DNA from: Nonomuraea sediminis
Lineage (GTDB): Bacteria > Actinomycetota > Actinomycetes > Streptosporangiales > Streptosporangiaceae
Direction of reading: 5' to 3'
Length of the DNA stretch: 64,000 nt
Assembly: GCF_018531495.1 (NCBI RefSeq)
Contig: NZ_JAHDTI010000002.1
Coordinates: 930,001 to 994,000 of the forward strand
Of the stretch, positions 1 through 8,396 are shown one piece after another; within the stretch, counting starts at the first letter, position 1; every line of letters begins with the position of its first letter. Position numbers and translations under genes: made by a program. The notes beneath the pieces are model-generated. The model was not told where the DNA came from and did not search any database. It was given only the letters and a program-made list of their open reading frames with translations.

Positions 1-531
1 GAAAGCTCGGCACCAACCGGCCCATCTACTGGCCACCCCCCCAAACCCAGAGGCCTTCGGCGGGGGCGATCCGGCTCCAGAATGAGGAGGCCTCAAAGCC
101 ATAGGTCTCGGGGGGTGAGGTGGAAGCCTGATCACCCGCCGCCATCGCCCAGGACGAGCCGAGCAGACCAGCGCCAGACGCCAAGGTCGTTCGTCCAGTG
201 GGTCGCTCCACCTCGCCCCCTGGCCCTGGCCCGCTCCCTTGGCGGATGGGACGGTGGCGACGGGGTGATCAGGCAGGGGAAGCGTGCGCGTCTGCGCGGA
301 ATCGGGGCTTGACCGCGTGCTGGTTGCGTGCCCGATGGGGCGGTGATCAAGGGGGTCACAGGGCATTACGGGAACGCGATCAGTGCGATGATCTGGGTCT
401 ATGCAGGTCGGGCAAGATCGGCAGGCGTCTTTGCAAGCAGGAAGTCCTATACGGGAGTCGCCTTTGTGGGAGCTACGGTTTCATTTCAGGTCGGCTGTCG
501 CCCTGCAGACCGGTCCGCCGCAACTCTTCAA
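1..531. other. no convincing gene
   Basis: Several overlapping open frames run through this stretch on both strands, but none has a plausible ribosome site, actinomycete codon bias or a recognisable domain. It lies on the left side of the tRNA-Ile fragment at 1275, so it may be the decayed end of an integrated element. I see no RNA gene in it. Confidence 0.5.
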
Positions 532-780
532 CTATTGGCCACAACGGACTGTCCCGATCAACGTTGTCGATGTCGACAGCCTGGTCTTTTCGAAGATTAG
601 TGCGGCCGACTCGTCGTCTTTCTCGACCCGCGCCGTGATCGATCGATTTATCATTCCTGGGGCGTCGCGGCTCGCCAGATAGAATCCGGCTGCGAGTGTC
701 AGGGACGCGCCAGAGATGAGCGCCAGCCATCGGCGCCGTGCCCGTCTGGACCGGGGCCGTAGCGGTGCTTCCTTGACCAC
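532..780 (-). CDS. possible small membrane-anchored protein, 82 aa
   Basis: The start is a GTG at 778-780, preceded on the minus strand by GGAGGAG five bases upstream. The first 20 residues are Arg-rich (cytoplasmic), then residues 18-37 form one hydrophobic helix (LALISGASLTLAAGFYLAS). The remaining 45 residues are hydrophilic and would lie outside, so this looks like a type II single-pass protein. Codon bias is weaker than in the surrounding genes. A competing frame on the same strand (473-730) covers the C-terminal part, so a frameshifted remnant is an alternative. I recognise no family and assign no function. Confidence 0.3.
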   Translation of the reverse strand: MVKEAPLRPRSRRARRRWLALISGASLTLAAGFYLASRDAPGMINRSITARVEKDDESAALIFEKTRLSTSTTLIGTVRCGQ

Positions 781-927
781 GTACTCCTCCAACACGCGTG
801 AGCAGGTCTGGGGTTCACATGCAAGGGAATGAAAACGATCTATCACCCTACCTTGCCTATGGATCAAGTCCAGCGGCCTGTGAGCCAGCACTTCAGGATG
901 CAAACGGCTCATTGCGCGGTTGCTCCC

Positions 928-949
928 AGTTGCAGTTCTAGTTGCAATC
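928..949 (-). repeat. direct repeat pair, 12-base period (arm-site candidate)
   Basis: AGTTGCA occurs at 928-934 and again at 940-946, exactly 12 bases apart. Read on the minus strand the unit is ACTGCAACT/ATTGCAACT, the same word as the pair at 1172-1192 but in the opposite orientation. Paired short repeats near an attachment core are typical of arm-type integrase binding sites; that role is inferred. Confidence 0.4.
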
Positions 950-1171
950 CAACGCCGTACATGCCGTTCCAGATGGACCAGCCGCACCCATTGGTCCAGG
1001 TTGAACCAATCGGGACGGCCATGATCCGAGCTGCTAATGCGGAGGGGGCACTTCTCCCCCACGCTTCCCTACGATCGCCTTGCGGTGGACGATCGCCGTA
1101 CAGGGTCGGGGGCGATCCGGCGCTTCGTTCCTCGGCAGCGGCTCACTGAGTGTCGCGATGGAGCGTGGCGA

Positions 1172-1192
1172 TACTGCAACGCGTACTGCAAC
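1172..1192 (+). repeat. direct repeat pair TACTGCAAC, 12-base period
   Basis: TACTGCAAC is present at 1172-1180 and at 1184-1192, with the same 12-base period as the inverted pair at 928-949. The pair lies 83 bases left of the tRNA-Ile fragment. The conserved core ACTGCAAC, the spacing and the position suggest integrase or excisionase arm sites. Confidence 0.4.
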
Positions 1193-1274
1193 AGCCACAT
1201 ACGCCCCCGCACGTCGACGCTCCCGGGCACCCGCTGGCGTCGCGCTGCAGGGCCTTGATCATGGGATGGATGGT

Positions 1275-1317
1275 CCTGATAAGGAAGAGGTCCCAGGTTC
1301 ATGTCCTGGTAGCCCCA
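1275..1317 (+). repeat. 3' fragment of a tRNA-Ile(GAT) gene, attachment-site remnant
   Basis: The sequence runs from the anticodon loop (CTGATAA, anticodon GAT at 1278-1280) through the variable region and T-arm (stem CCAGG/CCTGG) to an acceptor 3' strand TAGCCCC plus discriminator A. The 5' half of the tRNA (acceptor 5' strand, D-arm) is absent to the left. The T-loop reads TTCATGT, so the normally invariant A58 is T, as expected of a non-functional copy. Such fragments arise when an element integrates by recombination in the 3' half of a tRNA gene. Confidence 0.8.
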
Positions 1318-1334
1318 CTCCACTGCTCAGCGAA

Positions 1335-1366
1335 AAGGCCGCTATCCGCTCTCGGAGAGCGGCCTT
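1335..1366 (+). terminator. hairpin after tRNA-Ile fragment
   Basis: AAGGCCGCT at 1335-1343 pairs with AGCGGCCTT at 1358-1366. An alternative tighter stem, CCGCTCT/AGAGCGG, uses 1346-1362. It lies 18 bases past the tRNA fragment and is probably the original terminator of the tRNA-Ile gene, left attached to the fragment. Confidence 0.55.
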
Positions 1367-1429
1367 ACCGTTCCGGATCATGTCTCAAGAGCCGCTCGCG
1401 GGCCGGCGATCGAACCTATGCTCGCCTCC

Positions 1430-1972
1430 ATGATTGTTTGGCTCAATGGGACGTTCGGCGCAGGCAAGACAACCACGGCAAAAGAGCTCGTTCCTCTCAT
1501 TCCTGATGCTCGGTTCTTTGACCCTGAACAGGTCGGCGGCATGCTGACGACCGTCTCGGACCTTCCCAAGCTCGGCGACTTCCAGCATTGGCCCCCATGG
1601 CGCGGTCTTGTCGTGGAGGCCGCTTCGCAACTGCTCGACTACGTCGGCGGCGTTCTGGTCATGCCGCAGACCGTCCTCGTCGAGACGTACTGGCAGGAGA
1701 TCAGCGCCGGTCTCCGGAATGCTGGAATTCCCGTTCATCACTTCGTTCTGCACGCCGACCAGGGCACTCTTACTCGTCGGATCGAAGGGGATGCTGAGAT
1801 GGGGATCAGCCAGTGGCGTCTTGATCACCTGTCGGCTTATCGCGACGCGTTCTCCTGGCTCAGTCGTGAAGGTGAGGTCATCGACACGACGGAGATCCCG
1901 CCGTCCCAGGTGGCCAAGACTATTGCGGCCAGTCTTGGCCGTGCAGGCTTGGTCTCAAAGATTGATCCATGA
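1430..1972 (+). CDS. TmrB-like P-loop ATP-binding protein
   Basis: A 180-residue P-loop NTPase with the Walker A motif GTFGAGKT at residues 7-14. The following segments FDPEQVGG (30-37), FQHWPPWR (51-58) and PQTVL (79-83) match the layout of TmrB, the Bacillus tunicamycin-resistance ATP-binding protein, and of related small kinases. The start at 1430 (MIVWLNG) is preferred over an in-frame ATG at 1418 because the P-loop strand begins directly after it, as in TmrB. It stands alone right of the tRNA-Ile fragment. An antibiotic-resistance role is only suggested by the family; the substrate is unknown. Confidence 0.8.
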   Translation: MIVWLNGTFGAGKTTTAKELVPLIPDARFFDPEQVGGMLTTVSDLPKLGDFQHWPPWRGLVVEAASQLLDYVGGVLVMPQTVLVETYWQEISAGLRNAGIPVHHFVLHADQGTLTRRIEGDAEMGISQWRLDHLSAYRDAFSWLSREGEVIDTTEIPPSQVAKTIAASLGRAGLVSKIDP

Positions 1973-2028
1973 CCACCGCGCCTCTCTAAGATCGGTCCCT
2001 CGGTAGGTGACCTGGAGAGGCGGGCGAT

Positions 2029-2100
2029 ATGGCCGGTGTGGTGCTGGTTCACGGTTTGTATCACCAGCCTGAGCACTTTGCGCACGTGGCAGAGGGCTTG
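2029..2100 (+). pseudogene. N-terminal stub of an alpha/beta hydrolase
   Basis: After a purine-rich ribosome site (GGAGAGG) an ATG opens MAGVVLVHGLYHQPEHFAHV, the first beta strand and oxyanion HG of an alpha/beta hydrolase. Homology stops near residue 24. From about 2101 the DNA belongs to another hydrolase gene on the opposite strand, so the nucleophile, acid and histidine regions are missing. The gene is dead unless the stub is used on its own. Confidence 0.7.
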
Positions 2101-2285
2101 ATCACGCCGTTCCAGTTGGAGGCGTCGGCGAAGCCGCCGTGCACCAGGACGATCGTGGGCTTGGCCGTATCGGCCATCGCGGCTGCGGAGGGTACCGTGA
2201 GCAGCGCGGCGGCCAGGCCGCTCGCGGCGGCGGCGAGCGCGACGCGGCGCGGTAATGCGGTGTGGGAATTCATGGTTGTCTCCAA
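2101..2285 (-). pseudogene. truncated secreted alpha/beta hydrolase
   Basis: Starting at 2285 (or ATG 2273), the product has a Tat-like or Sec signal (ALPRRVALAAAASGLAAALL, ending in Ala-rich cleavage residues). The hydrolase opening IVLVHGGFADASNWNGVI follows. Homology ends at the junction near 2101, where the frame runs into the plus-strand stub and stops about 14 residues later. All catalytic residues beyond the first strand are lost. It lies directly downstream of the intact paralogous hydrolase at 2341-3021, with which it may once have formed an operon. Confidence 0.7.
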
Positions 2286-2340
2286 TGCCAGGAGCGGCGC
2301 GCGCTTTCGGTACGCCGCCGCCCCAGGTTGGGTGGGATCG

Positions 2341-3021
2341 TCAGGCGGCGGCTTGGCGGATGAGGTCGGCGACCGCGGCGGGCTGGGAGACGTAGACGGC
2401 GTGGCTGCCGATGACCTCGACGACGGACGCTCCGGCGCGCTCGGCCATGGCCCGCTGGGCCGGCGGCGGGATCATGCGGTCCTCGGTGGCGACGAGGTAC
2501 CAGGTCGGCTTGTGCCGCCAGGCCGGTTCGGTGACCGTACCGCCGAGGGCGTCCACGCCCCAGGGGACCTGGGAGTCGGCCATGAACGCGGCCACCTGGT
2601 CGGGCAGGTCGGCGGCGAACGAGCCGTGGAACTTGTCGCGGTCGAGGAAGAGGAAGCCCTCCGCGGGAGGGAGGATGGGCGGCACCGGCGCGCCGGGCGG
2701 CGGGTCGGCGATGAGGGTGTTGACCGACTCGCCCTTGTCGGCGGCGAAGGCGGCGATGTACGCGAGCGACGCGACGTTGGGGTGGGTTCCGGCTTCGCTG
2801 ATGACGACCCCGCCGTAGGAGTGGCCGACCAGGACGGCCGGGCCGTCGAGGGTGTCCAGGACCCGGCGGGTCACCGCGGCGTCGCCCTCCAGCGACAGCG
2901 TGGGGTTCTGCACGACGTAGACGCGGAAGCCGTCCCTGGTCAGCTCGTCGTAGACGCTCTGCCAGCCGGATCCGTCCACGAAGCCACCGTGCACGAGCAC
3001 GATGTTCCTGATGGTGGTCAT
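2341..3021 (-). CDS. alpha/beta hydrolase
   Basis: A 226-residue cytoplasmic alpha/beta hydrolase of the short EstC-like type. It has the oxyanion HGG at residues 11-13, the nucleophile elbow GHSYGG with Ser68, the acid Asp181 in ATEDRMIP and His207 in GSHAVYVSQP, so the triad is complete. It has no signal peptide, unlike the truncated neighbour downstream. It lies 102 bases after the NB-ARC regulator on the same strand, so joint transcription is plausible. The substrate cannot be read from the sequence. Confidence 0.85.
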   Translation of the reverse strand: MTTIRNIVLVHGGFVDGSGWQSVYDELTRDGFRVYVVQNPTLSLEGDAAVTRRVLDTLDGPAVLVGHSYGGVVISEAGTHPNVASLAYIAAFAADKGESVNTLIADPPPGAPVPPILPPAEGFLFLDRDKFHGSFAADLPDQVAAFMADSQVPWGVDALGGTVTEPAWRHKPTWYLVATEDRMIPPPAQRAMAERAGASVVEVIGSHAVYVSQPAAVADLIRQAAA

Positions 3022-3123
3022 GGTCGCTCCTGACCTGGATGGACAGGCCCGACGCCTGTCCCTGCGCGCTCAATCCAAGTCGGGCGCGAGAGGCCGGACC
3101 ATGCAGAACAGCACGCAGAAATG

Positions 3124-5331
3124 TCAGGCGAGATCGCGGCAGCGGCTGCTCGCCTCGGCGTCGCCGATGGCCTCGTACACCTCGGCCGCCCGCGCGTAGG
3201 CCTGACGGCTCTCGCCAGCCCGGCCCTCGTCGGCCAGCAGGGCGGCCAGTGTCTCCAGGGAGCGGGCCTGCGGGGCGGGCAACTGAGCCTGCTCCATGAG
3301 ACCGATCGCCTCGGTGAGCTTGTTGATCGCTTCGGCCCGGTGGCCGAGCGATCCCACACATTCGCCGACCCGGGCGAGCGCGATCGGCCGGATGAACGCC
3401 GCGATGCTCGGCGTCACCCCCGACTGGTCGTCGTTCAGCAGGGCCCACAGGTCGAGGTACTGCTCCAGTGCCTCGGCGTAGCGTCCGGCGTCGCGAAGGC
3501 AACTGCCGACGGCGCCCAGACACTGGCAGTACATATCGATGTCGCCATTGGCCTTGTACATCTCCGCTGCCTGGGTTCCCGCCGCGGTGGCCTCTTCGAG
3601 CCGTCCGAGTCTTCGAAGCGCGCCTCCCGCGTTGTAGTGGGCCAAGGCGATCTGCTCCGTGGAGCCACTTCGGGTGGCCAGGTCCATCGCCTGGGCCGTG
3701 TACCGCAGCGCGGTCTCCGGGTCGTCTTTCGGCAGCAGATGGACCCAGGCCAGCAAGTTCAGCTGCGAGGCCTGCCGGGCCGGGTCGCCCAGGGCGGCGG
3801 CGGCCTCGGCACCGAGGGTGAAGACCTCGTGCCAGTGCGGCGCGTGCATCCACCGGTCGGAGAACCAGTGCATCGACTCGGCGCAGTCCAGGACGACGGA
3901 GTGCCGGCCGCTGCGGGCCGCCATCCGGAGCGCGCCCAGCCAGTTGTCCACGTTCGCGCGCAGCCAGCGGTCGGCTTCCTCCTGGGAGGACGGGTCGGCG
4001 TCAGGTCGGTGGTCAGGTTCGAACCATCGCCCGGCGGAGGTGGCCATCCGTACGAGCCACGAGGTCGTCGTCTTGGTGAGCGTGTCGCGGTCGGCGGCGG
4101 TCTCCTCGGCGTGCAGCCGATCCCGGGCGAACAGCCGTACCAGGTCGTGGAACCGGTAGCGGCCCGACGTGCTGTCCTGCAGCAGGCCGAGGTCGACGAG
4201 CTCGTCGAGGGCGTCCCAGGCGTCCTCGATCGAGGTCCCGCCGACAACCGCGGCCAGAGCGGCGTCGAAGTCGTGGCCGGGTATCAAGGCCAGCCGCCGG
4301 AAGATCCGCCGTGCGGCGTCCGCGAGCTGTGCGTAGGACATCTCGAAGGCGGTGGCGATCTCGAGGTCGCCGGCTTTGAGCTGGCTGAGGCGGCGTTCCT
4401 CGTTCGTCATGCGGGCGGCGAGTTCGGCGGGGTCCCATTCGGGGCGGCTGACCAGCCGGTTGCCGATGATCCGCAGCGCGAGCGGCAGGCCGCCGCACAG
4501 CTGCGCGAGCTCGGTGAGCGCCGGTCCGCCGCGCTCTCCCAGGATCCCGGTCAGCAGCTCGGTGGCGTCCGGCAACGGTAAGGGTCCCAGGCTCAGCCTG
4601 CGTACGCCCTCCAGCCCGGCCAGCAGCCGGCGGCTGGTCACCAGGGCTCCGCTTGCGCCACCACCAGGAAGCAGCGGGCGGATCTGCTCCTCCGCGGCGG
4701 CATTGTCGAGCACGACCAGAACCCGCCTGTCCCGCAGCATCGACCGGTACAACGAAGCACGCCCGGGGACGTCCTGCGGTATCTGCTGTTCCGCGGCACC
4801 GAGCGCCCGAAGCAGCCGTGCCAGCGCCTCCTCGACGGCGAGGGGTTGCGGGGACATGCCGAACAGGTCGAGGAAGAACGTCCCGTCAGGGAAGCTCGGC
4901 CGCAGGCCATGGGCGGCGCGTACGGCGAGCGTGGTCTTGCCCAGACCGGCGGGGCCGGTGATGAGCTCCACCCCGGCGACGCCCGGCGAGGCGTCGGCGT
5001 GCAGCAGATCGCCCATCCAGGCCAGTTCGGCGGTCCGGCCGGTGAAGTCGTCGATGGATCCGGGGAGCTCGCACAGGCCGCTGGGGCGGGTCCAGTGATC
5101 CCGCAGGCGGCCGTCCCGCGCCAGTTCGATGAGCTCTTCGCGGGCGGCCTCGTCGAGAGAGAGCGCGTCCGCGATCGCCGTGACGGTCCTGTGCTGCGGT
5201 CCCTTGCTGTGCCCGCGCTCCATGTCCGACAGGGTTCGGGCACTGACCGCTGAGGCCTCGGCGAGCTGTTCCAGGGTCAGGCGCGCCGCATGCCGGTGGC
5301 GACGCAGCAACTCCGCGAAGCTGGTGACGAT
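3124..5331 (-). CDS. XRE-type NB-ARC/TPR transcriptional regulator
   Basis: About 735 residues. Counting from the TTG at 5310, an XRE helix-turn-helix fills residues 1-55 (LTLEQLAEAS, ARTLSDMERG). An NB-ARC ATPase follows with P-loop GPAGLGKTT at 119-127, Walker B VLVVLDNA and the GLPLAL box. TPR repeats fill roughly 480-720. The usual XRE opening (IVTSFAELLRRHR) begins at 5331 with ATC, seven bases after AAGGAG. The only canonical in-frame start, TTG 5310, has no spaced ribosome site. I therefore extend the gene to 5331, although the initiation codon is unusual. Proteins of this type act as signal-gated ATPase switches in actinomycetes. Confidence 0.85.
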   Translation of the reverse strand: MVTSFAELLRRHRHAARLTLEQLAEASAVSARTLSDMERGHSKGPQHRTVTAIADALSLDEAAREELIELARDGRLRDHWTRPSGLCELPGSIDDFTGRTAELAWMGDLLHADASPGVAGVELITGPAGLGKTTLAVRAAHGLRPSFPDGTFFLDLFGMSPQPLAVEEALARLLRALGAAEQQIPQDVPGRASLYRSMLRDRRVLVVLDNAAAEEQIRPLLPGGGASGALVTSRRLLAGLEGVRRLSLGPLPLPDATELLTGILGERGGPALTELAQLCGGLPLALRIIGNRLVSRPEWDPAELAARMTNEERRLSQLKAGDLEIATAFEMSYAQLADAARRIFRRLALIPGHDFDAALAAVVGGTSIEDAWDALDELVDLGLLQDSTSGRYRFHDLVRLFARDRLHAEETAADRDTLTKTTTSWLVRMATSAGRWFEPDHRPDADPSSQEEADRWLRANVDNWLGALRMAARSGRHSVVLDCAESMHWFSDRWMHAPHWHEVFTLGAEAAAALGDPARQASQLNLLAWVHLLPKDDPETALRYTAQAMDLATRSGSTEQIALAHYNAGGALRRLGRLEEATAAGTQAAEMYKANGDIDMYCQCLGAVGSCLRDAGRYAEALEQYLDLWALLNDDQSGVTPSIAAFIRPIALARVGECVGSLGHRAEAINKLTEAIGLMEQAQLPAPQARSLETLAALLADEGRAGESRQAYARAAEVYEAIGDAEASSRCRDLA

Positions 5332-5373
5332 GGGACGGCTCCTTCTCCGCGCTGGAACGGTGCACGCGTAACA

Positions 5374-7962
5374 TTACGGCCGAATCTCCGGAAGGTCCCG
5401 AAGCTGCCGGCGTGAGGTGAGCCCGAGCTTGCGGAAGATGTTGCGCAGGTGCGCGTCGACGGTACGGGGGCTGAGGAAGAGCGTGGCGGCGACGTCCTTG
5501 GAGGTCGCGCCGCCCGCGACGAGCCGGGCGATGTGCACCTCCTGCAGGGTGAGCTGCTCACCGCCGGGCGAGGTACGGCTGCGCGCGTGCTCGCCGGTGC
5601 TGCGCAGCTCACCCGCGGCCCGCCTGGCGAAGGCCTCGGCGCCCAGCTCGGACAGCTGCTCGTGAGCGAGCCTGAGCTGCTCACGGGCGTCCCTGCGCCG
5701 TCCTTCCCTGCGCAGCCACTCCCCGTAGAGCAGGTGGGCCCGGGCCCGGTGGACCGCCATCGGGGTGGCTCGCAGGTGGTCGACGGCTTCGCGGTAGCCG
5801 TCCTCCTGCCCGGTGACGAGGGCGCGGCAGTAGGCCTCGACGCCGAGGGCCCACGCGCTTCCGCTGACCTGGGTACGTGCGGTCAGCTCTTTCAGGGTGG
5901 AGGCGGCCAGCTCGGGCTGTCCTGAGCGGACGGCGGCCTCGATCAGCTCGGGCAGGGCCAGCCCGGACAGGCCGAGGTCGCCGTGGCCGACAGCTCGGCG
6001 GGCCGCTTCCAGGGCGGTGGGGTAGTCGGCCAGGCCGTTGTGGAGGACCGCCGAGGCCCACTGCACGCTGAGGCTCATCTGCGGAGGCACGGCGTCGAAG
6101 AGGGCGACGGCCTCGTCCCGCCGTCCGCGCAGGGCGGCCAGGTGGAGGCGCGGATAGATCAGGGGAGCCGCCCCGGTGGCCGAGGCGATGGCCTCCTCCT
6201 CCGAGATCATCTCGGCGGCCCGGCCGAATTCGCCCAGGTGCGCGGACAGGGCGGCGAGCATCGCCAGGCCGATGGGCACGAGGTGGAAGGAACCCGACTC
6301 GCGTCCCGCGGTCACGACCCGCTCCGCCGTACCGCGCATCGCGTCGAAGTCCCACAGCTCCACGGCCAGCATGTAGGCGAGCGTGGGCCGGGCCGCCCAC
6401 ACCTCGTCGCCGACCTGCCGCACGATCGGCCGCAGCAGTTCGACGGCGGGGGTGACCAGGCCGTCGAAGACCGCGTCGGTGCTGGTTCCCGTGCCGGGCG
6501 GCGCGCTCCGGGCGGCGGCGACGATGGCGTCCAGGTCGCCGATCAGGATGCCCATCTCCATCGCGTCCAGGTAGCACGCTCGCGACCGTGCCGGGTCGGT
6601 TGCGGCCAGCCGTTCGGCCGCGTGCAGGAGGTAGGCGGTCGGCTTCTCGTCGCCGCGGTGACGGGCGAAGGAGAGCCGCCCGCGCAGCACGTCGAAGCGC
6701 GGATCGTCGCTCTCCACGCTGCTCAGCAGGTCGGCTGCCACGTCGAAGGCGCCGGCCGCGAGCTTGGCCTGGGCCGCGGCCAGTACCCGCTCGGCGCGCA
6801 GGCCGGGAGTGATCGTCAGCGCCGCCGAGCGCTCCAGGAAGGCCGCCGCGGCGGCGATCCCGCCCCGCGCCTGGGCCCGCGCGGCGGAGGCGTCGAGCTC
6901 GGCGGCGATCTCCTCGTCCGGGCCGGTCGCCGCCTGGGCCCGGTGCCAGGCCCGACGGTCCGGCTCGGCGATCGGATCGGTCGCTTCAGCCAGTACGGCA
7001 TGCGCCTGGCGGCGTTCCCGGTCCGTGGCGGCGGCGTAGACGGCGGAGCGCGCCAGCGGATGACTGAAGCGGATCCGGGTACCGAACTCGACCAGCCCGC
7101 CTGTGTGGTCGACCGCCTCGGAGGCGATGCCCAGCCGCTCGGCGGCCCGCCACAGCAGTCCTGGGTCGCCCATCGGCTCGGCCGCCGCCACGGTCAGCAG
7201 GATTCTGGCCTGCTCGGGAAGGGCCTGCAGCCGGGACTGATAGCTCTGCTCGATCACCGTCGGCACGTCGAACCCGCCCGCCAGGCCCGCGAGTCCCGCG
7301 GTTCTCGGCAGCTCGAGCAGCGCCAGCGGGTTGCCTCTCGCCTCGGACAGGATGCGGTCGCGGACCCGCTCGTCCAGCGGAGCCTGTACGGCTTGCGCGA
7401 GCAGGGCCCGGGCCTCGCCCTCACCCAGCCCGCGCAGCACCAGCTCGGGCAGTTCGGCCAGCTCGGCCAGGCCCGGCTCGCGTACGGCGAAGACCATGGC
7501 GATCCGTTCGGCGGCGATGCGGCGGGCCAGGAAGGCCAGGGTCCGGGCGGAGGCCTGATCCAGCCACTGGGCGTCGTCCACGATGCACAGGATCGGCCGC
7601 TCGCGCAGCCACTCGACCAGCAGGCCCAGCGTGGCTACGCCGGTCAGGAGGGGATCCGGCGTGCCGGTGTCGAGTCCGAACGCCACCTCCAGGGCCTTGC
7701 GCTGCGGTGGGCCCAGGTCCCCTGTCCGGCCCAGGAGCGGCGTGCAGAGCTGGTGGAGCGCGGCGTAGGGCAGCTCCATCTCGAACTGCGTGCCGGTGGC
7801 CCTGATGATCAGGAACTCGGTCGCGGCCCGCGTCGTCTGCCGCAGCAACGCGGTCTTGCCGATGCCGGGCTCCCCTTTGACGACGACGGCGCCGCCCTGC
7901 CCCTGCCGTGCGGCATCGAGCAGAGCGGCGAGTCGGGTGGTCTCGCGGTGGCGACCGATCAT
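5374..7962 (-). CDS. LuxR-family LAL regulator
   Basis: An 862-residue large ATP-binding LuxR regulator. The AAA/NTPase module has P-loop GEPGIGKT at 30-37 and Walker B LCIVDDAQW near 120. Long helical TPR-like repeats fill the middle. A C-terminal LuxR helix-turn-helix carries LTLQEVHIARLVAGGATSKD and SPRTVDAHLRNIFRKLG. The open frame continues upstream to 8337, but that part overlaps the SRPBCC gene in another frame; the start at 7962 (MIGRHRETTRL) is the family's usual opening. It lies 12 bases downstream of the SRPBCC stop, so it may be co-transcribed with the carotenoid oxygenase operon or control it. Confidence 0.88.
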   Translation of the reverse strand: MIGRHRETTRLAALLDAARQGQGGAVVVKGEPGIGKTALLRQTTRAATEFLIIRATGTQFEMELPYAALHQLCTPLLGRTGDLGPPQRKALEVAFGLDTGTPDPLLTGVATLGLLVEWLRERPILCIVDDAQWLDQASARTLAFLARRIAAERIAMVFAVREPGLAELAELPELVLRGLGEGEARALLAQAVQAPLDERVRDRILSEARGNPLALLELPRTAGLAGLAGGFDVPTVIEQSYQSRLQALPEQARILLTVAAAEPMGDPGLLWRAAERLGIASEAVDHTGGLVEFGTRIRFSHPLARSAVYAAATDRERRQAHAVLAEATDPIAEPDRRAWHRAQAATGPDEEIAAELDASAARAQARGGIAAAAAFLERSAALTITPGLRAERVLAAAQAKLAAGAFDVAADLLSSVESDDPRFDVLRGRLSFARHRGDEKPTAYLLHAAERLAATDPARSRACYLDAMEMGILIGDLDAIVAAARSAPPGTGTSTDAVFDGLVTPAVELLRPIVRQVGDEVWAARPTLAYMLAVELWDFDAMRGTAERVVTAGRESGSFHLVPIGLAMLAALSAHLGEFGRAAEMISEEEAIASATGAAPLIYPRLHLAALRGRRDEAVALFDAVPPQMSLSVQWASAVLHNGLADYPTALEAARRAVGHGDLGLSGLALPELIEAAVRSGQPELAASTLKELTARTQVSGSAWALGVEAYCRALVTGQEDGYREAVDHLRATPMAVHRARAHLLYGEWLRREGRRRDAREQLRLAHEQLSELGAEAFARRAAGELRSTGEHARSRTSPGGEQLTLQEVHIARLVAGGATSKDVAATLFLSPRTVDAHLRNIFRKLGLTSRRQLRDLPEIRP

Positions 7963-7973
7963 AAGCCGATAAT

Positions 7974-8396
7974 TTAGGACATTTCTGCCGTTTCCTTCAG
8001 CCGGGCGAGCCAGGAGGTCAGCGACGCCTCCAGCGCGGCCTGCATGCCCTCCACGTCCGCCCGGACCGGCTCGCCGTCCCACGACTCCTCGGTGTGCACG
8101 TGCACCACGCCGTCCTCCTCGCGGAAGGTCCACAGGTGCAGGCCGGTGATGCCGTGCGCGGGCCCGCCCCACAGGATGCGGACCCCGGGCTCCACCTCCT
8201 GGACGGTGGAGGCGATGTCGAGGCCGAAGGTGCTCCAGTGGAACACCGCGCCGGGGACCAGCGGGCCTTCGGCGGATGCGGAGGTGATGTCGCTCTGCCA
8301 GGAGGGCCAGGCGTTGACGTCGGTGTGCAGCTGCCAAACCCGCTCCAGCGGGGCGTCGATGACGATGTCGAGACTGACGACGACGGGGGCGTTCAC
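7974..8396 (-). CDS. SRPBCC (polyketide cyclase-like) protein
   Basis: A 140-residue START/SRPBCC fold protein. It opens with the strand VVVSLDIVIDAPLERVWQL, then W-P-S-W-Q-S, and a central strand WSTFGLDIASTVQEVEPG, ending in a long helix (MQAALEASLTSWLARL). It begins at GTG 8396 inside a GTGA overlap with the carotenoid oxygenase stop, so the two are translationally coupled. The family binds hydrophobic ligands in a deep cavity. Here it may handle an apocarotenoid product, an inference from context. Confidence 0.8.
   Translation of the reverse strand: MNAPVVVSLDIVIDAPLERVWQLHTDVNAWPSWQSDITSASAEGPLVPGAVFHWSTFGLDIASTVQEVEPGVRILWGGPAHGITGLHLWTFREEDGVVHVHTEESWDGEPVRADVEGMQAALEASLTSWLARLKETAEMS

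Larger units (their letters stand above)
781..1274. other. no gene seen; holds paired repeats
   Basis: No open frame here is convincing. The stretch carries two pairs of short repeats (929-949 and 1172-1192) described separately and ends at the tRNA-Ile fragment. The arrangement resembles the arm of a phage or ICE attachment region rather than coding DNA. Confidence 0.45.

Noticed and set aside
1275..1317. Functional tRNA-Ile gene
   Set aside because: The 5' half is absent and the T-loop has lost A58.
2029..3033. 334-codon plus-strand frame
   Set aside because: Only its first 24 codons resemble a protein; the rest is the complement of the hydrolase gene on the minus strand.
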